Shown in pieces: positions 26,331-35,640 of a DNA stretch of 62,166 nucleotides. The stretch is from Pseudarthrobacter sulfonivorans. Its GTDB lineage: Bacteria > Actinomycetota > Actinomycetes > Actinomycetales > Micrococcaceae. Position 1 is the first letter of the stretch. Every line of letters starts with the position of its first letter. The translations under genes and the position numbers were made by a program. Below the pieces are notes generated by a model. The model was given only the letters and a program-made list of their open reading frames with translations. It searched no databases and was not told the DNA's origin. The stretch spans positions 1-62,166 of the forward strand of contig NZ_JACXBW010000023.1 in NCBI RefSeq assembly GCF_014712225.1, read 5' to 3'.

Positions 26331-27119
26331 ATGGACTGGTTCAACACCATCATCCGCACCTTCTTTGACTTCGGCGCGATGGCCGAAGTCCTGCCGCAGC
26401 TCCTCGGGGTCGGGCTCCTGAACACCCTGATCATCTCCGTGGCCGCCACGATCATCGGTGTGGCCCTGGGCATGATTGTCGCCGTCATGGGGATCTCCCC
26501 TTCCAGGTGGCTGCGGGTCCCGGCCCGCATCTACACGGATCTCTTCCGCGGGCTCCCGGCGATCCTGACCATCCTGCTGATCGGCCAGGGCTTTGCCCGC
26601 CTGAGTCAGTCGATCTTCGGACCTTCGCCCTACCCCCTGGGGATCATCGCGCTGAGCCTGATCGCCAGCGCCTACATCGGCGAAATCTTCCGCGCCGGCA
26701 TCCAGAGCGTAGACAAGGGCCAGGGCGAGGCCTGCCGCGCACTGGGCATGAGCTACGCCAAGTCCATGGCCCTGGTAGTGGTGCCGCAGGGCATCCGCCG
26801 GGTGCTGCCCGCCCTGGTGAATCAGTTCATTGCCATCGTCAAGGACTCCTCGCTGGTCTACTTCCTGGGCCTGTTGGTCACCGAACGCGAACTCTTCCGC
26901 GTAGGCCAGGACGCCGCAGTCCTCTCCGGCAACCTCTCGCCGCTGGTCATGGCCGGCATCTTCTACCTGGTCATCACCGTTCCGCTAACCCACCTGGTCA
27001 ACTACTTCGACAACAGGTTCAGGACCGGCCGCCGCCGCCCCTCGGCACCCAGCAGCGGGCTGAACGAAGTCAAGGAACTCGACGCGGCCTCGCCGCTGAT
27101 TACCGGGAGCAATACATGA
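26331..27119 (+). CDS. Amino-acid-type ABC transporter permease
   Basis: A 262-residue inner-membrane permease of the HisM/GlnP kind with about five helices. The EAA loop that docks the ATPase is EACRALGMSYAKSMALVVVP near residues 128-147. FRGLPAILTILLIGQG is the typical family segment. Its stop overlaps the start of the ATPase gene (ATGA). Only one permease gene is present, so it probably forms a homodimer. Confidence 0.92.
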   Translation: MDWFNTIIRTFFDFGAMAEVLPQLLGVGLLNTLIISVAATIIGVALGMIVAVMGISPSRWLRVPARIYTDLFRGLPAILTILLIGQGFARLSQSIFGPSPYPLGIIALSLIASAYIGEIFRAGIQSVDKGQGEACRALGMSYAKSMALVVVPQGIRRVLPALVNQFIAIVKDSSLVYFLGLLVTERELFRVGQDAAVLSGNLSPLVMAGIFYLVITVPLTHLVNYFDNRFRTGRRRPSAPSSGLNEVKELDAASPLITGSNT

Positions 27120-27895
27120 GCACCAGCACCAGCAATCCCAGCAACACCGCCGCTGACGTCCAGACCTTCCACGGCTCCAGCCTGGAGCTGCAGAACCTGA
27201 CCATGGCCTATGGCGACATCGAGGTCCTGCGCAACGTCAGCCTCACCGTCGCGCCGGGCACGACCACGTGCATCATCGGACCCTCAGGTTCGGGCAAGTC
27301 CACGCTGCTCCGTGGCGTGAACCGCCTGCACGAACCCAAGAGCGGCGACGTGATCCTCGCCGGGGAAAGCGCCCTCGCGGTCAAACCGGACATCCTGCGG
27401 GCCCGTATCGGGATGGTCTTCCAGCATTTCAATCTCTTCCCGGACCACACGGCACTCGAGAACGTGGCCCTGGCGCTCTGGAGCGTGAAGGGCATGTCCA
27501 AGGCCGAAGCCCGGGAACGCGCACGCCGCCGCCTTGCCGAGGTCGGCCTCGCCGAGCGAGCTGATCACAGGCCCCGTGACCTCTCGGGCGGGCAGCAGCA
27601 GCGGGTGGCCATCGCCCGCGCCCTCGCCATGGAGCCCGAGGTAATGCTCTTCGACGAGGCCACCAGCGCACTGGACCCTGAACTGGTCAAGGGCGTCCTG
27701 AACCTCATGGCGGGCCTCGCCAAGCGCGGCATGACGATGGTTGTGGTTACCCACGAGATGGGCTTCGCCCGCAAGGTCGCCGACCAGGTTGTCTTCATGG
27801 ACGAAGGCGAGGTCGTCGAGGCGGGCACGCCCGCGGACCTCTTCGACAACCCCCAAAGCGAACGGCTCCAGCGCTTCCTCTCCGAGGTGCTCTGA
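27116..27895 (+). CDS. Amino-acid-type ABC transporter ATP-binding protein
   Basis: A 259-residue ATPase of the GlnQ/HisP kind with a short Ser/Asn-rich N-terminal tail. It has Walker A GPSGSGKST, Q-loop MVFQHFNLFPDHTALEN, signature LSGGQQQRVAIARAL, Walker B VMLFDEATSALDP and the switch His in VTHEMGFA. ATG at 27116 overlaps the permease stop; the longer upstream frame is just the permease gene read out of frame. It shares one base with the next gene (TGATG). Confidence 0.93.
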   Translation: MSTSTSNPSNTAADVQTFHGSSLELQNLTMAYGDIEVLRNVSLTVAPGTTTCIIGPSGSGKSTLLRGVNRLHEPKSGDVILAGESALAVKPDILRARIGMVFQHFNLFPDHTALENVALALWSVKGMSKAEARERARRRLAEVGLAERADHRPRDLSGGQQQRVAIARALAMEPEVMLFDEATSALDPELVKGVLNLMAGLAKRGMTMVVVTHEMGFARKVADQVVFMDEGEVVEAGTPADLFDNPQSERLQRFLSEVL

Positions 27896-28935
27896 TGCGC
27901 GACCTTACAGGTACACCCATCCGGACCGCCGTCGCGGGGTTCGGGGTCTCCGGCAAAGTCTTCCATGCGCCGCTGATCGCCGCCGACCCGAACTACAGCC
28001 TGGATGTGATTGTCACCGCGGACCCGGAGCGTGCCGCGGAGGCGTCCAGGCTCTACCCGGACGCCCGGGTCGTCCCGACGCCGGAGGCACTGTTCGCCCT
28101 TGCCGCCGGCCTTGACCTCGTCATCCTCGGAACGCCCCCGGTGACACATCTTGACCTGGCCGCGACTGCAATAGCCCATGGTCTGCACGTGGTGGTGGAC
28201 AAGCCCTTCGTCACCACACCTGATCACGGCGAGGAGCTCATCACCCGGGCATCCGACGCAGGTGTGAAGCTCACGGTCTTCCAGAACCGCCGGTGGGACG
28301 CCGACTTCCTGACGCTGCAAAAACTCGTCCGGGAAGGCGCCCTCGGCGAGGTGCGCAGCTTCGAATCCCGCTTCGAATGGTGGCGCCCTGAAGGCTTCGG
28401 GAACTGGCGCGATACCGCCACCGTGGCCGAAGGCGGCGGCATCCTTCAGGACCTCGGCGCCCACCTGATCGACCAGGCCATTGAGCTCTTCGGCCCCGTC
28501 GCGGAAAGCTATGGGGAGACCGCCAACCACGGACATCCCGACGGCGCCGACACCGAAGCCTTCGTGTCCCTGCTTCACGAATCCGGGGTGCGGTCCAGGC
28601 TGTGGATGAACGGCATGGCCGCCCAGGTGGGACCCCGCTTCCACGTCCTGGGCTCCGAGGCCGGCTACACCAAATGGGGCCTGGACAGCCAGGAGCCCGA
28701 CCTCGCGGCCGGCATGGCGCCCTCGGACCCCGCCTACGGGATAGATCCCCAGGATTCTTGGGGGGTCCTGGGAACCGACGGCGCGAGCGAACGCGTACCT
28801 GCCCTGAAAGGCGCCTACCCGAGGTTCTATACGGAACTGGCAGCTGCCCTCCGGGGACAGGGCCCCCTACCCGTCAACCCCGCCGGGCCCCTCGAAGTCC
28901 TCAGAATCATCAATAAAATCCACGCCTTCGCTTAA
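27895..28935 (+). CDS. Gfo/Idh/MocA family oxidoreductase
   Basis: A 346-residue NAD(P)-dependent oxidoreductase. The N-terminal Rossmann fold begins GFGVSGKVFHAPLI; the DKPF motif (VVVDKPFVTT) near residue 100 and the C-terminal beta-sheet domain are as in MocA/YvaA-type enzymes. It overlaps the ATPase gene by one base and so belongs to the importer operon. In this locus it might reduce the dicarbonyl sugar (glucosone) left after oxidative deglycation, which is my inference only. Confidence 0.88.
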   Translation: MRDLTGTPIRTAVAGFGVSGKVFHAPLIAADPNYSLDVIVTADPERAAEASRLYPDARVVPTPEALFALAAGLDLVILGTPPVTHLDLAATAIAHGLHVVVDKPFVTTPDHGEELITRASDAGVKLTVFQNRRWDADFLTLQKLVREGALGEVRSFESRFEWWRPEGFGNWRDTATVAEGGGILQDLGAHLIDQAIELFGPVAESYGETANHGHPDGADTEAFVSLLHESGVRSRLWMNGMAAQVGPRFHVLGSEAGYTKWGLDSQEPDLAAGMAPSDPAYGIDPQDSWGVLGTDGASERVPALKGAYPRFYTELAAALRGQGPLPVNPAGPLEVLRIINKIHAFA

Positions 28936-29015
28936 CGGGCGCCAGGGTCAAACATCCGGCGCGTCAACAACGCCAACGCACAGACACCCCCGAGAACTTA
29001 AAGAAAGGGAGAACT

Positions 29016-30137
29016 ATGTCCTCCATCGCTCCAGCCAAACGCGTCGCCGTCATCGGCGGCGGCATCCTCGGAGTCTCCACCGCGGTCCACCTTCTCCGCG
29101 AAGGAGCGTCCGTGGTTCTGCTCACCGAACAAGGCCTCGCCAGCGAAGCTACCGGCCGCTCACTCTCCTGGCTGAACTCCGCAGGCGAGCGGTCCACACC
29201 GTACCACCAGCTCCGCCTTGCAGGGGTGGACCGCTACCGCACCCTCTTCGCCGGCAATCCCGGCCGCGAGTGGCTGCAGTTCGGCGGCGGGCTCATGTGG
29301 AACGCCGCCGGCCAGGAGGCCGTTACCGAAGCCCGTCACGCCTACGAGAAGTCTGTGGGCTATGACTCCAAACTGCTGGCACCGGCGGAGATCGCAGCCG
29401 TAACCCCGGGCATCGACGCCACGGCGGTCCCGGAAAACGCCATCTTCAACCCCGGCGAGGGCTGGGTGAGCCTGCCGCACCTGGTGGAATTCCTCATGGA
29501 AGAGTTCCACTCCCGCGGCGGCCAGCTGGTACTCAACGCCGGAAAGGCTTCCGTAAAGGTCGACGGCGGCCGGGCCGCCGGCGTCGAGACCGCCGCAGGC
29601 GAAACCTACAAAGCTGACGCCGTGCTGGTGGCCTGCGGAGCGGCGACGCCGGCCGTCGTCGCACCCCTCGGCGTCGAGATCCCCAACGGTTCCCCCGTCT
29701 CCATGCTGGTGCTGACCAAACCCGTGGAACACGAGGTCAAGGCCGTGATGAACACTCCGCGGGCAGCAGTCCGTCCCAACCCCGGCAGCACCTTCGCACT
29801 GGACCACGACTGGTACGAAGAACACATCACCGAGCACGCAGACGGTTCATTCAGCATCCCCGATGACGTAGTCCAGGAACTCGCCGATGAAGCCTCCAAG
29901 CTCATAGGCGGCAACCCCGACCTCAAGCCTGCCTCCTGGAAGATCGGCTACAAGCCCATCCCCGGCGACGGCGAACCGGTCTTCGGTGAACTCGGCAAGG
30001 TCCCCGGCTGCTTCGTGGCCTTTACCCACTCCGGGGCCACGCTCGGGCTGATCGCCGGCGAACTCCTCGCCGGCGAAATCCTCACCGGGGACACCCACCC
30101 CATGCTGGCCACATTCCGTCCTGAGCGGTTCTCCTAG
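29016..30137 (+). CDS. Fructosyl-amino-acid oxidase (FAD, DadA-type)
   Basis: A 373-residue FAD-dependent amine oxidase. The dinucleotide loop VIGGGILGVSTAVHLLREGA lies at residues about 10-29. SLSWLNSAGERSTPYHQLR, FNPGEGWVSLPHLVEFLMEE and the C-terminal AFTHSGATLGLIAGELL match what I know of bacterial fructosyl-amino-acid oxidases from Arthrobacter and Corynebacterium. Those enzymes are about 372 residues long and split Amadori products into amino acid, glucosone and hydrogen peroxide. The start has AAAGGGAGAAC upstream. It lies 80 bp after the Gfo/Idh gene and is followed by a hairpin. A generic D-amino-acid dehydrogenase is the less likely alternative. Confidence 0.85.
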   Translation: MSSIAPAKRVAVIGGGILGVSTAVHLLREGASVVLLTEQGLASEATGRSLSWLNSAGERSTPYHQLRLAGVDRYRTLFAGNPGREWLQFGGGLMWNAAGQEAVTEARHAYEKSVGYDSKLLAPAEIAAVTPGIDATAVPENAIFNPGEGWVSLPHLVEFLMEEFHSRGGQLVLNAGKASVKVDGGRAAGVETAAGETYKADAVLVACGAATPAVVAPLGVEIPNGSPVSMLVLTKPVEHEVKAVMNTPRAAVRPNPGSTFALDHDWYEEHITEHADGSFSIPDDVVQELADEASKLIGGNPDLKPASWKIGYKPIPGDGEPVFGELGKVPGCFVAFTHSGATLGLIAGELLAGEILTGDTHPMLATFRPERFS

Positions 30138-30143
30138 GCCATT

Positions 30144-30175
30144 GGCGGGCAGGGCCCCACGGCGCCCTGCCCGCC
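30144..30175. terminator. Hairpin after the oxidase gene
   Basis: A perfect 12-bp stem (GGCGGGCAGGGC / GCCCTGCCCGCC) with an 8-nt loop, 7 bp after the oxidase stop. It may separate the kinase-deglycase pair from the upstream operon. Confidence 0.7.
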
Positions 30176-30212
30176 CTGTACCGGCACTCCCCTTCTCGGT
30201 TAAGGAGACACG

Positions 30213-31034
30213 ATGGTTTCCGTCCTCACGGCGAGGGACAACGTGGTGGACCGCTACGTGGACGACAACCGCATATTTGCGGGTGGAAACGCCGTGAACG
30301 TTGCGGTCTTCGCCCGTAGGGCAGCGGCACGAAGCGCCTACGCGGGAACCGTCGGCACAGACGCCGCCGGAGCCCTGATCCGCGGTGCGCTTTCCCGCGA
30401 AGACGTATGCACCGATCTTCTGCTGACCCGCCCGGGAAGCACCGCACACTGCGTCATCCGCCGGCAAGAGGGCGAAAGATACTTCGGAGCGACCAGCCTG
30501 GGCGTTTCGCGCACTGATTTCCAAGATGATTTCGCCGCCACAGCGTCCCGCTTCGATGCCGTCCACATCAGCGAATCAAGCCGGCTGGAAAACATGATTC
30601 CCCGCCTCGGAGGGTCTTCCCGTTTGTCGTTCGACTTTGCCGTGAACCGGGATGGACGTCTGGTCGGCTCCGTGGCACCCCACTGCTTCCTCGCCTCCTT
30701 TTCTGGAGGCGACCTGACGCGCGCGGACGCACTCGCCCTGGCGCATCACGCAGCCCAGCAAGGCGCAACCTGGTCGCTCGTGACCCGAGGAGGGGCAGGG
30801 GCCCTTCTGGTGGGCAGGAACAGATGCTACGAAGTTGCGGCCGCCCCCACCACGCTCGTGGACACCCTGGGTGCCGGTGACACGTTTATCGCCACCCTTC
30901 TGGTCCGGATCCTTCAAGGGACACATCCCGCTGAAGCCATGGACCGGGCCTCGAAAGCCGCGGCGCAGACATGCGCCAGGCTCGGAGCCTTTGGAGAAGG
31001 ACAGCCCTTCAACGACAGGAGATATTTTGACTGA
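30213..31034 (+). CDS. frlD: PfkB family kinase, FrlD-like (fructosamine 6-kinase)
   Basis: A 273-residue ribokinase-fold enzyme. The N-terminal DNVVDRYVDD...FAGGNAVNVAVFARR is close to fructoselysine 6-kinase, and DTLGAGDTFIATLL near residue 220 holds the catalytic Asp and anion hole. It would phosphorylate the fructosyl moiety of an imported Amadori compound. AAGGAGACACG precedes the ATG. Its end overlaps the next gene by 8 bp (TTG start), a strong sign of coupled expression. Assignment to frlD rests on the N-terminal resemblance and the deglycase partner. Confidence 0.8.
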   Translation: MVSVLTARDNVVDRYVDDNRIFAGGNAVNVAVFARRAAARSAYAGTVGTDAAGALIRGALSREDVCTDLLLTRPGSTAHCVIRRQEGERYFGATSLGVSRTDFQDDFAATASRFDAVHISESSRLENMIPRLGGSSRLSFDFAVNRDGRLVGSVAPHCFLASFSGGDLTRADALALAHHAAQQGATWSLVTRGGAGALLVGRNRCYEVAAAPTTLVDTLGAGDTFIATLLVRILQGTHPAEAMDRASKAAAQTCARLGAFGEGQPFNDRRYFD

Positions 31035-32046
31035 CGGAACATACATCGGGCCTGGCCCTGTAGCCCAGATCCCGGAGGACCTGGTGTCCTCCCAGGAGTT
31101 GGCCCTCCTACTCTGGCCAGATATCGACGACTACATTTCAGGGCTTCAGCGAGAGATCCGTGAAGTCTTCCTGGTGGGCGCCGGCGGTTCTTTCCTCGCT
31201 ATGGTTCCTAGCCAATACCTCCTGGATCTCCGCTCCAGCGTTCCGGTGCATACCTACAACTCGGACGAGTTTTACTACCGGGCGCCGGCCAGAGTCGGCG
31301 AACATTCCCTCGTCGTGGTGCTTTCAGGTACCGGCAACACGCCGGAAACGATCCGGGCGGGCCGGTGGGCCGCGGAAGTGGGAGCAGCAGTGTTAGCGGT
31401 GACTTTGAAGGCCGACGGCCCCCTTGCAAAGGCTCTTCCGACGTCGTTTGTCGCCACAACCGGGCAGGGCAGCCAGATCGTTCTCCAGCTCATTGCCATG
31501 GCCATCCTGAAGCAGCAGGGTTTCGACACAACGCTCATGCACAGTGCACTTACCGCCACCCCCAAAGCGCTTTTCGACGCCCTCGCCAGCTTCGAGCCGG
31601 AGGCCTCAAGGATCGCTGCAGCCATGAAGGACGTCCCTGTCACCAACGTCCTGGCGTCCGGCCCGCTCCAAGGGGCCGCCGAAACGTTCACCATGTGCTA
31701 CCTGCAGGAAATGCAGTGGATGCACGCAGCCACAATCAATGCCGACGAATTCTTCCAGGGCCCTTTCGAAGTCATCGACAAGGACATGAAGACCATTGTG
31801 TTTCTCGGAGAAGACAAGACCCGTCCCATGGGCGAAAGGGTTCGCAAATTTCTGGAAACTTACAGTGGCGAGACCTTCTACATTGACGCAGCACACTTCG
31901 AGCTACCGGGTCTGACAGAACAGGAACGCAGCTTTGCGCTCCCCTTGATCTTCCACGCACTGGTCGCCCGGCTCGCAGCCCACTACGCATCCGCCAGGGG
32001 CTACACCCTCGAAGGGCGCCGCTACATGTGGCAGGTAAGCTACTGA
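31027..32046 (+). CDS. frlB: SIS-domain sugar-phosphate deglycase, FrlB-like
   Basis: A 339-residue protein with two SIS domains: LVGAGGSFLAMVPSQYLLD and VVLSGTGNTPETI for the first, a second after about residue 190. The TTG at 31027 is chosen because AGGAGATATT precedes it and it overlaps the kinase stop; the frame is open further back but only inside the kinase gene. FrlB enzymes split fructoselysine 6-phosphate into glucose 6-phosphate and lysine. Acidic residues in NADEFFQGPFEVID fit the expected active-site region. It ends the Amadori-product locus and is followed by a hairpin at 32162-32184. Confidence 0.8.
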   Translation: MTDGTYIGPGPVAQIPEDLVSSQELALLLWPDIDDYISGLQREIREVFLVGAGGSFLAMVPSQYLLDLRSSVPVHTYNSDEFYYRAPARVGEHSLVVVLSGTGNTPETIRAGRWAAEVGAAVLAVTLKADGPLAKALPTSFVATTGQGSQIVLQLIAMAILKQQGFDTTLMHSALTATPKALFDALASFEPEASRIAAAMKDVPVTNVLASGPLQGAAETFTMCYLQEMQWMHAATINADEFFQGPFEVIDKDMKTIVFLGEDKTRPMGERVRKFLETYSGETFYIDAAHFELPGLTEQERSFALPLIFHALVARLAAHYASARGYTLEGRRYMWQVSY

Positions 32047-32161
32047 ACCGAAGCGGCCGAGGAAGACACCATGCCGCTGAGTCGGCCACCCGATGCCCTT
32101 TACCCCCTTGTTGGCAGGGTGACCGTTTGGTGTTCAGCCTGGCCAGTCACAGAGCCGCGGA

Positions 32162-32184
32162 CGACGGCGGGATGTCCGCCGTCG
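32162..32184. terminator. Hairpin between convergent genes
   Basis: A 9-bp perfect stem (CGACGGCGG / CCGCCGTCG) with a GATGT loop, between the deglycase (ends 32046) and the convergent TPP enzyme gene (ends 32209). Confidence 0.6.
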
Positions 32185-32208
32185 ACCGCTGCTCTTTCAG
32201 CACTGGGC

Positions 32209-33963
32209 TCAGTAGGCCTTAACGCGCTGTTCCACGATGAGATGGATGAGGGCGAAGACGCCGTCCTCATCGATGGCCGCCAGGGCGGCGTCCAGTGCGG
32301 CCGGAACGTCACAGTCCTCGGTGACTGTGACCCCATAACCGCCGAAGGCCCGGGCCATCAGGCCGAAGTCCGGATTCTTCAGCTGGGTTCCGGAGACGCG
32401 TGCGGGGTAGTGCCGCTCCTGGTGGGTGCGGATGGTGCCGTATTCCTGGTTGTCCATGACGATCACCAGCGGCGTGGCCCCGTACTGGGCCGCGGTGGCC
32501 AGCTCCTGGCCGTTCATGAGGAACTCGCCGTCCCCGGCGATGGTGACCACACGGCGCCGGGGGTCGGCCAGCGATGCCGCAATGGCCGACGGGACCGAGT
32601 AGCCCATGGAGCCGTTACGGGCGCTGATCATGGACGCGTACCGTCGCGTGGGGAAATACCGGTGCGCCCAGTTGGTGTGCTCCCCCGCGCCGAACGTCAC
32701 CATTGAATCCTCGGGCAGCCGGGGCACCAGGTTCGCCATCAAGGTATCCATCCTCGCCTGCCCTGCAGCCGGCGCCGCCGGCGGCAGCGCGGCGAACCGC
32801 TCCTGCTCGCCCCGCATCCGGTCCGTCCACGCCTTCCACTCGTCCTTCACCGGCAGGTCAAGGCCCACAAGGTCGCGGACAAAGGCCTCGGGCTTTGCCA
32901 GGATTTGCCGCGAGACGGGACCCGACCGGCCACGGAGTGAGGGGTCCACTGTGACAAGGAAGTTCTTTTTGTTCCAGTCCTGCCGGCAGACGAAGCCGTC
33001 CGTAATCACATCGCCCGGCACAGTCCCCACAAACACCAGCAGGTCCGTTTCCTCCAGCAGGTCGTAGGTGGGGCGGGGGCGGCCATAGCCAATCGGGCCC
33101 ACATAGGAGGGTGAATCGAAGGAGACCGTTCCCTGCGTCCGCCATTCAGCTGCCGCCGGGATATGGTGCCGTTCCAGCCATCCCGTCAGCTGGTCCGCTG
33201 CTTCCTGCGTCCAGTCGTTGCCGCCGGTGACAAAGAGCGGCTTGCGTGACTCGGCCAGCGCAGCCTCAAGGGCGGCGGCGTCGGACGTGCTCATGCCGCC
33301 TGCCGCCACCGGAATGGCGGGGTGCAGCGCCGGGTCAATCTGCTGGCGGATGATGTCCTCCGGCAGGCCCACCACCACCGGGCCCGGCCGGCCGCTCATG
33401 GCCGCAAACATAGCCTCGGCAACGATCTCGGACGCCCGCTCCGGGTGGTCAAGGACCATCACCCGCTTCGCGCCCGTATCGAACCAGGCCTTGATGTCGA
33501 ACTCCTGGAACGCCTCGCGGTCCCGGTGCGCGAAGGGGATCAGGCCCACGAACAGCAGCATGGGGGTGGAGTCCTGCCATGCGGTGTGAAGCCCAACATG
33601 CGCGTTGGCCGCGCCGGGCCCCCGGGTCACCATTGCTATGCCCGGGCGCTGGTTCATTTTCCCGTCGGCCTCGGCCATGTAGGCGGCGCCGCCCTCGTGC
33701 CGGCAGACGATCGTTTCAATATCCGAATTGTGGAGGCCGTCGAGAACGTCCAGGAAGCTCTCGCCCGGAACCACATAGGTGCGCTCCACACCATGGGCCA
33801 CCAGCGAATCAACAATCACGTGCCCGGCTGATTTCAGTGCCTGGCCGGTGCCGGCATGAGGCACCTCCGGATGGTGTGCCGGCCGGGAGCCGTGATCAGA
33901 GTTCCCGACGGCGGCGGGCAGGGTGTGGGATGCGGTCAGGGTTGCTGCGGTTTCCGTTGTCAT
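32209..33963 (-). CDS. Thiamine-pyrophosphate enzyme, acetolactate-synthase-like
   Basis: A 584-residue three-domain TPP enzyme. The cofactor-activating Glu is in VCRHEGGAAYMAEA near residue 90; the TPP/Mg motif is AGDGEFLMN...VMDNQEYG near 465-500. The first 45 residues are a low-complexity extension. The family includes acetolactate synthase and many decarboxylases and carboligases. The lack of a regulatory subunit and the non-biosynthetic neighbours (permease, glutaminase, PucR-type regulator) favour a catabolic role, but the reaction cannot be read from the sequence. Confidence 0.82.
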   Translation of the reverse strand: MTTETAATLTASHTLPAAVGNSDHGSRPAHHPEVPHAGTGQALKSAGHVIVDSLVAHGVERTYVVPGESFLDVLDGLHNSDIETIVCRHEGGAAYMAEADGKMNQRPGIAMVTRGPGAANAHVGLHTAWQDSTPMLLFVGLIPFAHRDREAFQEFDIKAWFDTGAKRVMVLDHPERASEIVAEAMFAAMSGRPGPVVVGLPEDIIRQQIDPALHPAIPVAAGGMSTSDAAALEAALAESRKPLFVTGGNDWTQEAADQLTGWLERHHIPAAAEWRTQGTVSFDSPSYVGPIGYGRPRPTYDLLEETDLLVFVGTVPGDVITDGFVCRQDWNKKNFLVTVDPSLRGRSGPVSRQILAKPEAFVRDLVGLDLPVKDEWKAWTDRMRGEQERFAALPPAAPAAGQARMDTLMANLVPRLPEDSMVTFGAGEHTNWAHRYFPTRRYASMISARNGSMGYSVPSAIAASLADPRRRVVTIAGDGEFLMNGQELATAAQYGATPLVIVMDNQEYGTIRTHQERHYPARVSGTQLKNPDFGLMARAFGGYGVTVTEDCDVPAALDAALAAIDEDGVFALIHLIVEQRVKAY

Positions 33964-34017
33964 GGGCTTTCTTTGGCTGTTTGGACTGGTTTGGCGTTCG
34001 TAGCGGATGGTGCGGGT

Positions 34018-35559
34018 TTATCTGAAGGTCTTCGCGGGTGGGTTGGCGATGACGGGTGCTGTGCCGGTGAAGCCTTCCCGGGTGGCGGCGATTTCACGGA
34101 TGCGGGTCCGGCAGGCGTACCAGCCCACAACCATGAGGGCGGAGGCGATGGCGGTGACGAGCATGGTGAGGGGTGAGTCGATGAAGACCATGATGAGGAC
34201 GCCGGCGAGGAAGAGGAGGGAGAGGTAGCCGGTGTAGGGGGCGCCGAACATGCGGAAGGAGGGGCGTTCGAGCCAGCCTTTGTCGGCCCAGCGCTTGAGC
34301 TGGATCTGGCACAGGACGATGGTTGCCCAGGTCATGACGATGCCCACGGAGGCGACGTTGAGGACGATCTCGAAGGCCTGGGCCGGGACGAGGTAGTTCA
34401 GCGGAACGCCGAGGAGGGAGACGCCTGCGGTGATGGCGATGCCGCCGTAGGGGACGCCTGCCTTGTTCATCCGGGACGCGAACTTGGGGGCGGAACCGTT
34501 CACGGACATGGAGCGCAGGATGCGGCCGGTGGAGTAGAGGCCGGCGTTGAGGGAGGAGAGGGCGGCGGTGAGGACGACGAGGTTCATGATGACGTCCACG
34601 CCCTGGATGCCGATGGAGCCGAAGAACGTCACGAACGGGCTGACGCCTTTCTCGTAGGACGTGTACGGCAGGAGCAGGGCGAGGAGGATGACGGAGCCCA
34701 CGTAGAAGACGGCGATGCGGAAGACCACGGAGTTGATGGCTTTGGGCATGATCTTTTCCGGGTTTTCGGTCTCGCCGGCGGCGGTGCCGACCAGTTCGAT
34801 GGAGGCGTAGGCGAACAGGACGCCCTGCATCAGGATGATCATGGGGAGCAGGCCGTTGGGGAAGATCCCGCCGTTGTCCGAGAGGAGGCTCAGGCCCACC
34901 TGTTGGCCGTCCACGGGGGTGCCGAAGATGACGAAGTAGGTGCCGACGACGAGGAAGATGACGAGGGCGGCGACTTTGATGAGCGCGAACCAGAACTCGA
35001 GTTCGCCGAAGACCTTCACGGAGACGAGGTTCAGGGCCAGGACCACGAGCAGGGCGATCAGGGCCCAGGCCCACTGCGGGACCGCGGCCATCCAGGGGAT
35101 GTAGTGGCCGAAGAAGTTCATGTAGAGCGCGGCGGCGGTGATGTCCACGATGGTGGTGGTGGCCCAGTTGATCCAGTAGAACCAGCCGGACACGAACGCA
35201 GCTTTCTCGCCGAAGAACTCCCGGGCGTAGGAGACGAACGAGCCCGAGGAGGGGCGGTGCAGGACCAGTTCGCCCAGTGCCCGGAGGATGAGGAACGCGA
35301 AGAAACCGCAGACCGCGTAGGCGATGACCAGCGACGGGCCGGCGGCATTGAGCCGGCCGCCGGCACCGAGGAACAGGCCGGTACCGATGGCGCCGCCGAT
35401 CGCGATCATCTGGATCTGCCGGGGCTTGAGGTTCTTGTGGTACCCCTTGTCCTCGGCGTGGAGGGACGATTCGGTGGCGTGCGCGTGGCCGCCGTCAATG
35501 ATGTGGTCGGGTGCAACATTCCGGTCCTGTACAACCTCGTCTTTGGGGTTGATGGGCAT
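34018..35559 (-). CDS. APC-family amino-acid permease (AroP/GabP branch)
   Basis: A 513-residue protein with about 12 membrane helices. It has the APC core start (QIQMIAIGGAIGTGLFLGAG near residues 49-68), the segment RPSSGSFVSYAREFFGEKAA and the helix-6 motif SIELVGTAAGETENPEKIMP. It belongs to the same AAT branch as the permease at 5849-7432 but is clearly a different member. AAAGGATC precedes the ATG. Located between glutaminase and the TPP enzyme on the same strand, it may import glutamine or a related amino acid for this cluster. Confidence 0.88.
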   Translation of the reverse strand: MPINPKDEVVQDRNVAPDHIIDGGHAHATESSLHAEDKGYHKNLKPRQIQMIAIGGAIGTGLFLGAGGRLNAAGPSLVIAYAVCGFFAFLILRALGELVLHRPSSGSFVSYAREFFGEKAAFVSGWFYWINWATTTIVDITAAALYMNFFGHYIPWMAAVPQWAWALIALLVVLALNLVSVKVFGELEFWFALIKVAALVIFLVVGTYFVIFGTPVDGQQVGLSLLSDNGGIFPNGLLPMIILMQGVLFAYASIELVGTAAGETENPEKIMPKAINSVVFRIAVFYVGSVILLALLLPYTSYEKGVSPFVTFFGSIGIQGVDVIMNLVVLTAALSSLNAGLYSTGRILRSMSVNGSAPKFASRMNKAGVPYGGIAITAGVSLLGVPLNYLVPAQAFEIVLNVASVGIVMTWATIVLCQIQLKRWADKGWLERPSFRMFGAPYTGYLSLLFLAGVLIMVFIDSPLTMLVTAIASALMVVGWYACRTRIREIAATREGFTGTAPVIANPPAKTFR

Positions 35560-35640
35560 GGTTGATCCTTTCGATACGGAGAAGATCCTGCTGGGTTGGG
35601 AAGAAGTTGTGGGGGGTGCAACCGGCGGGTAGAAAGCAGG

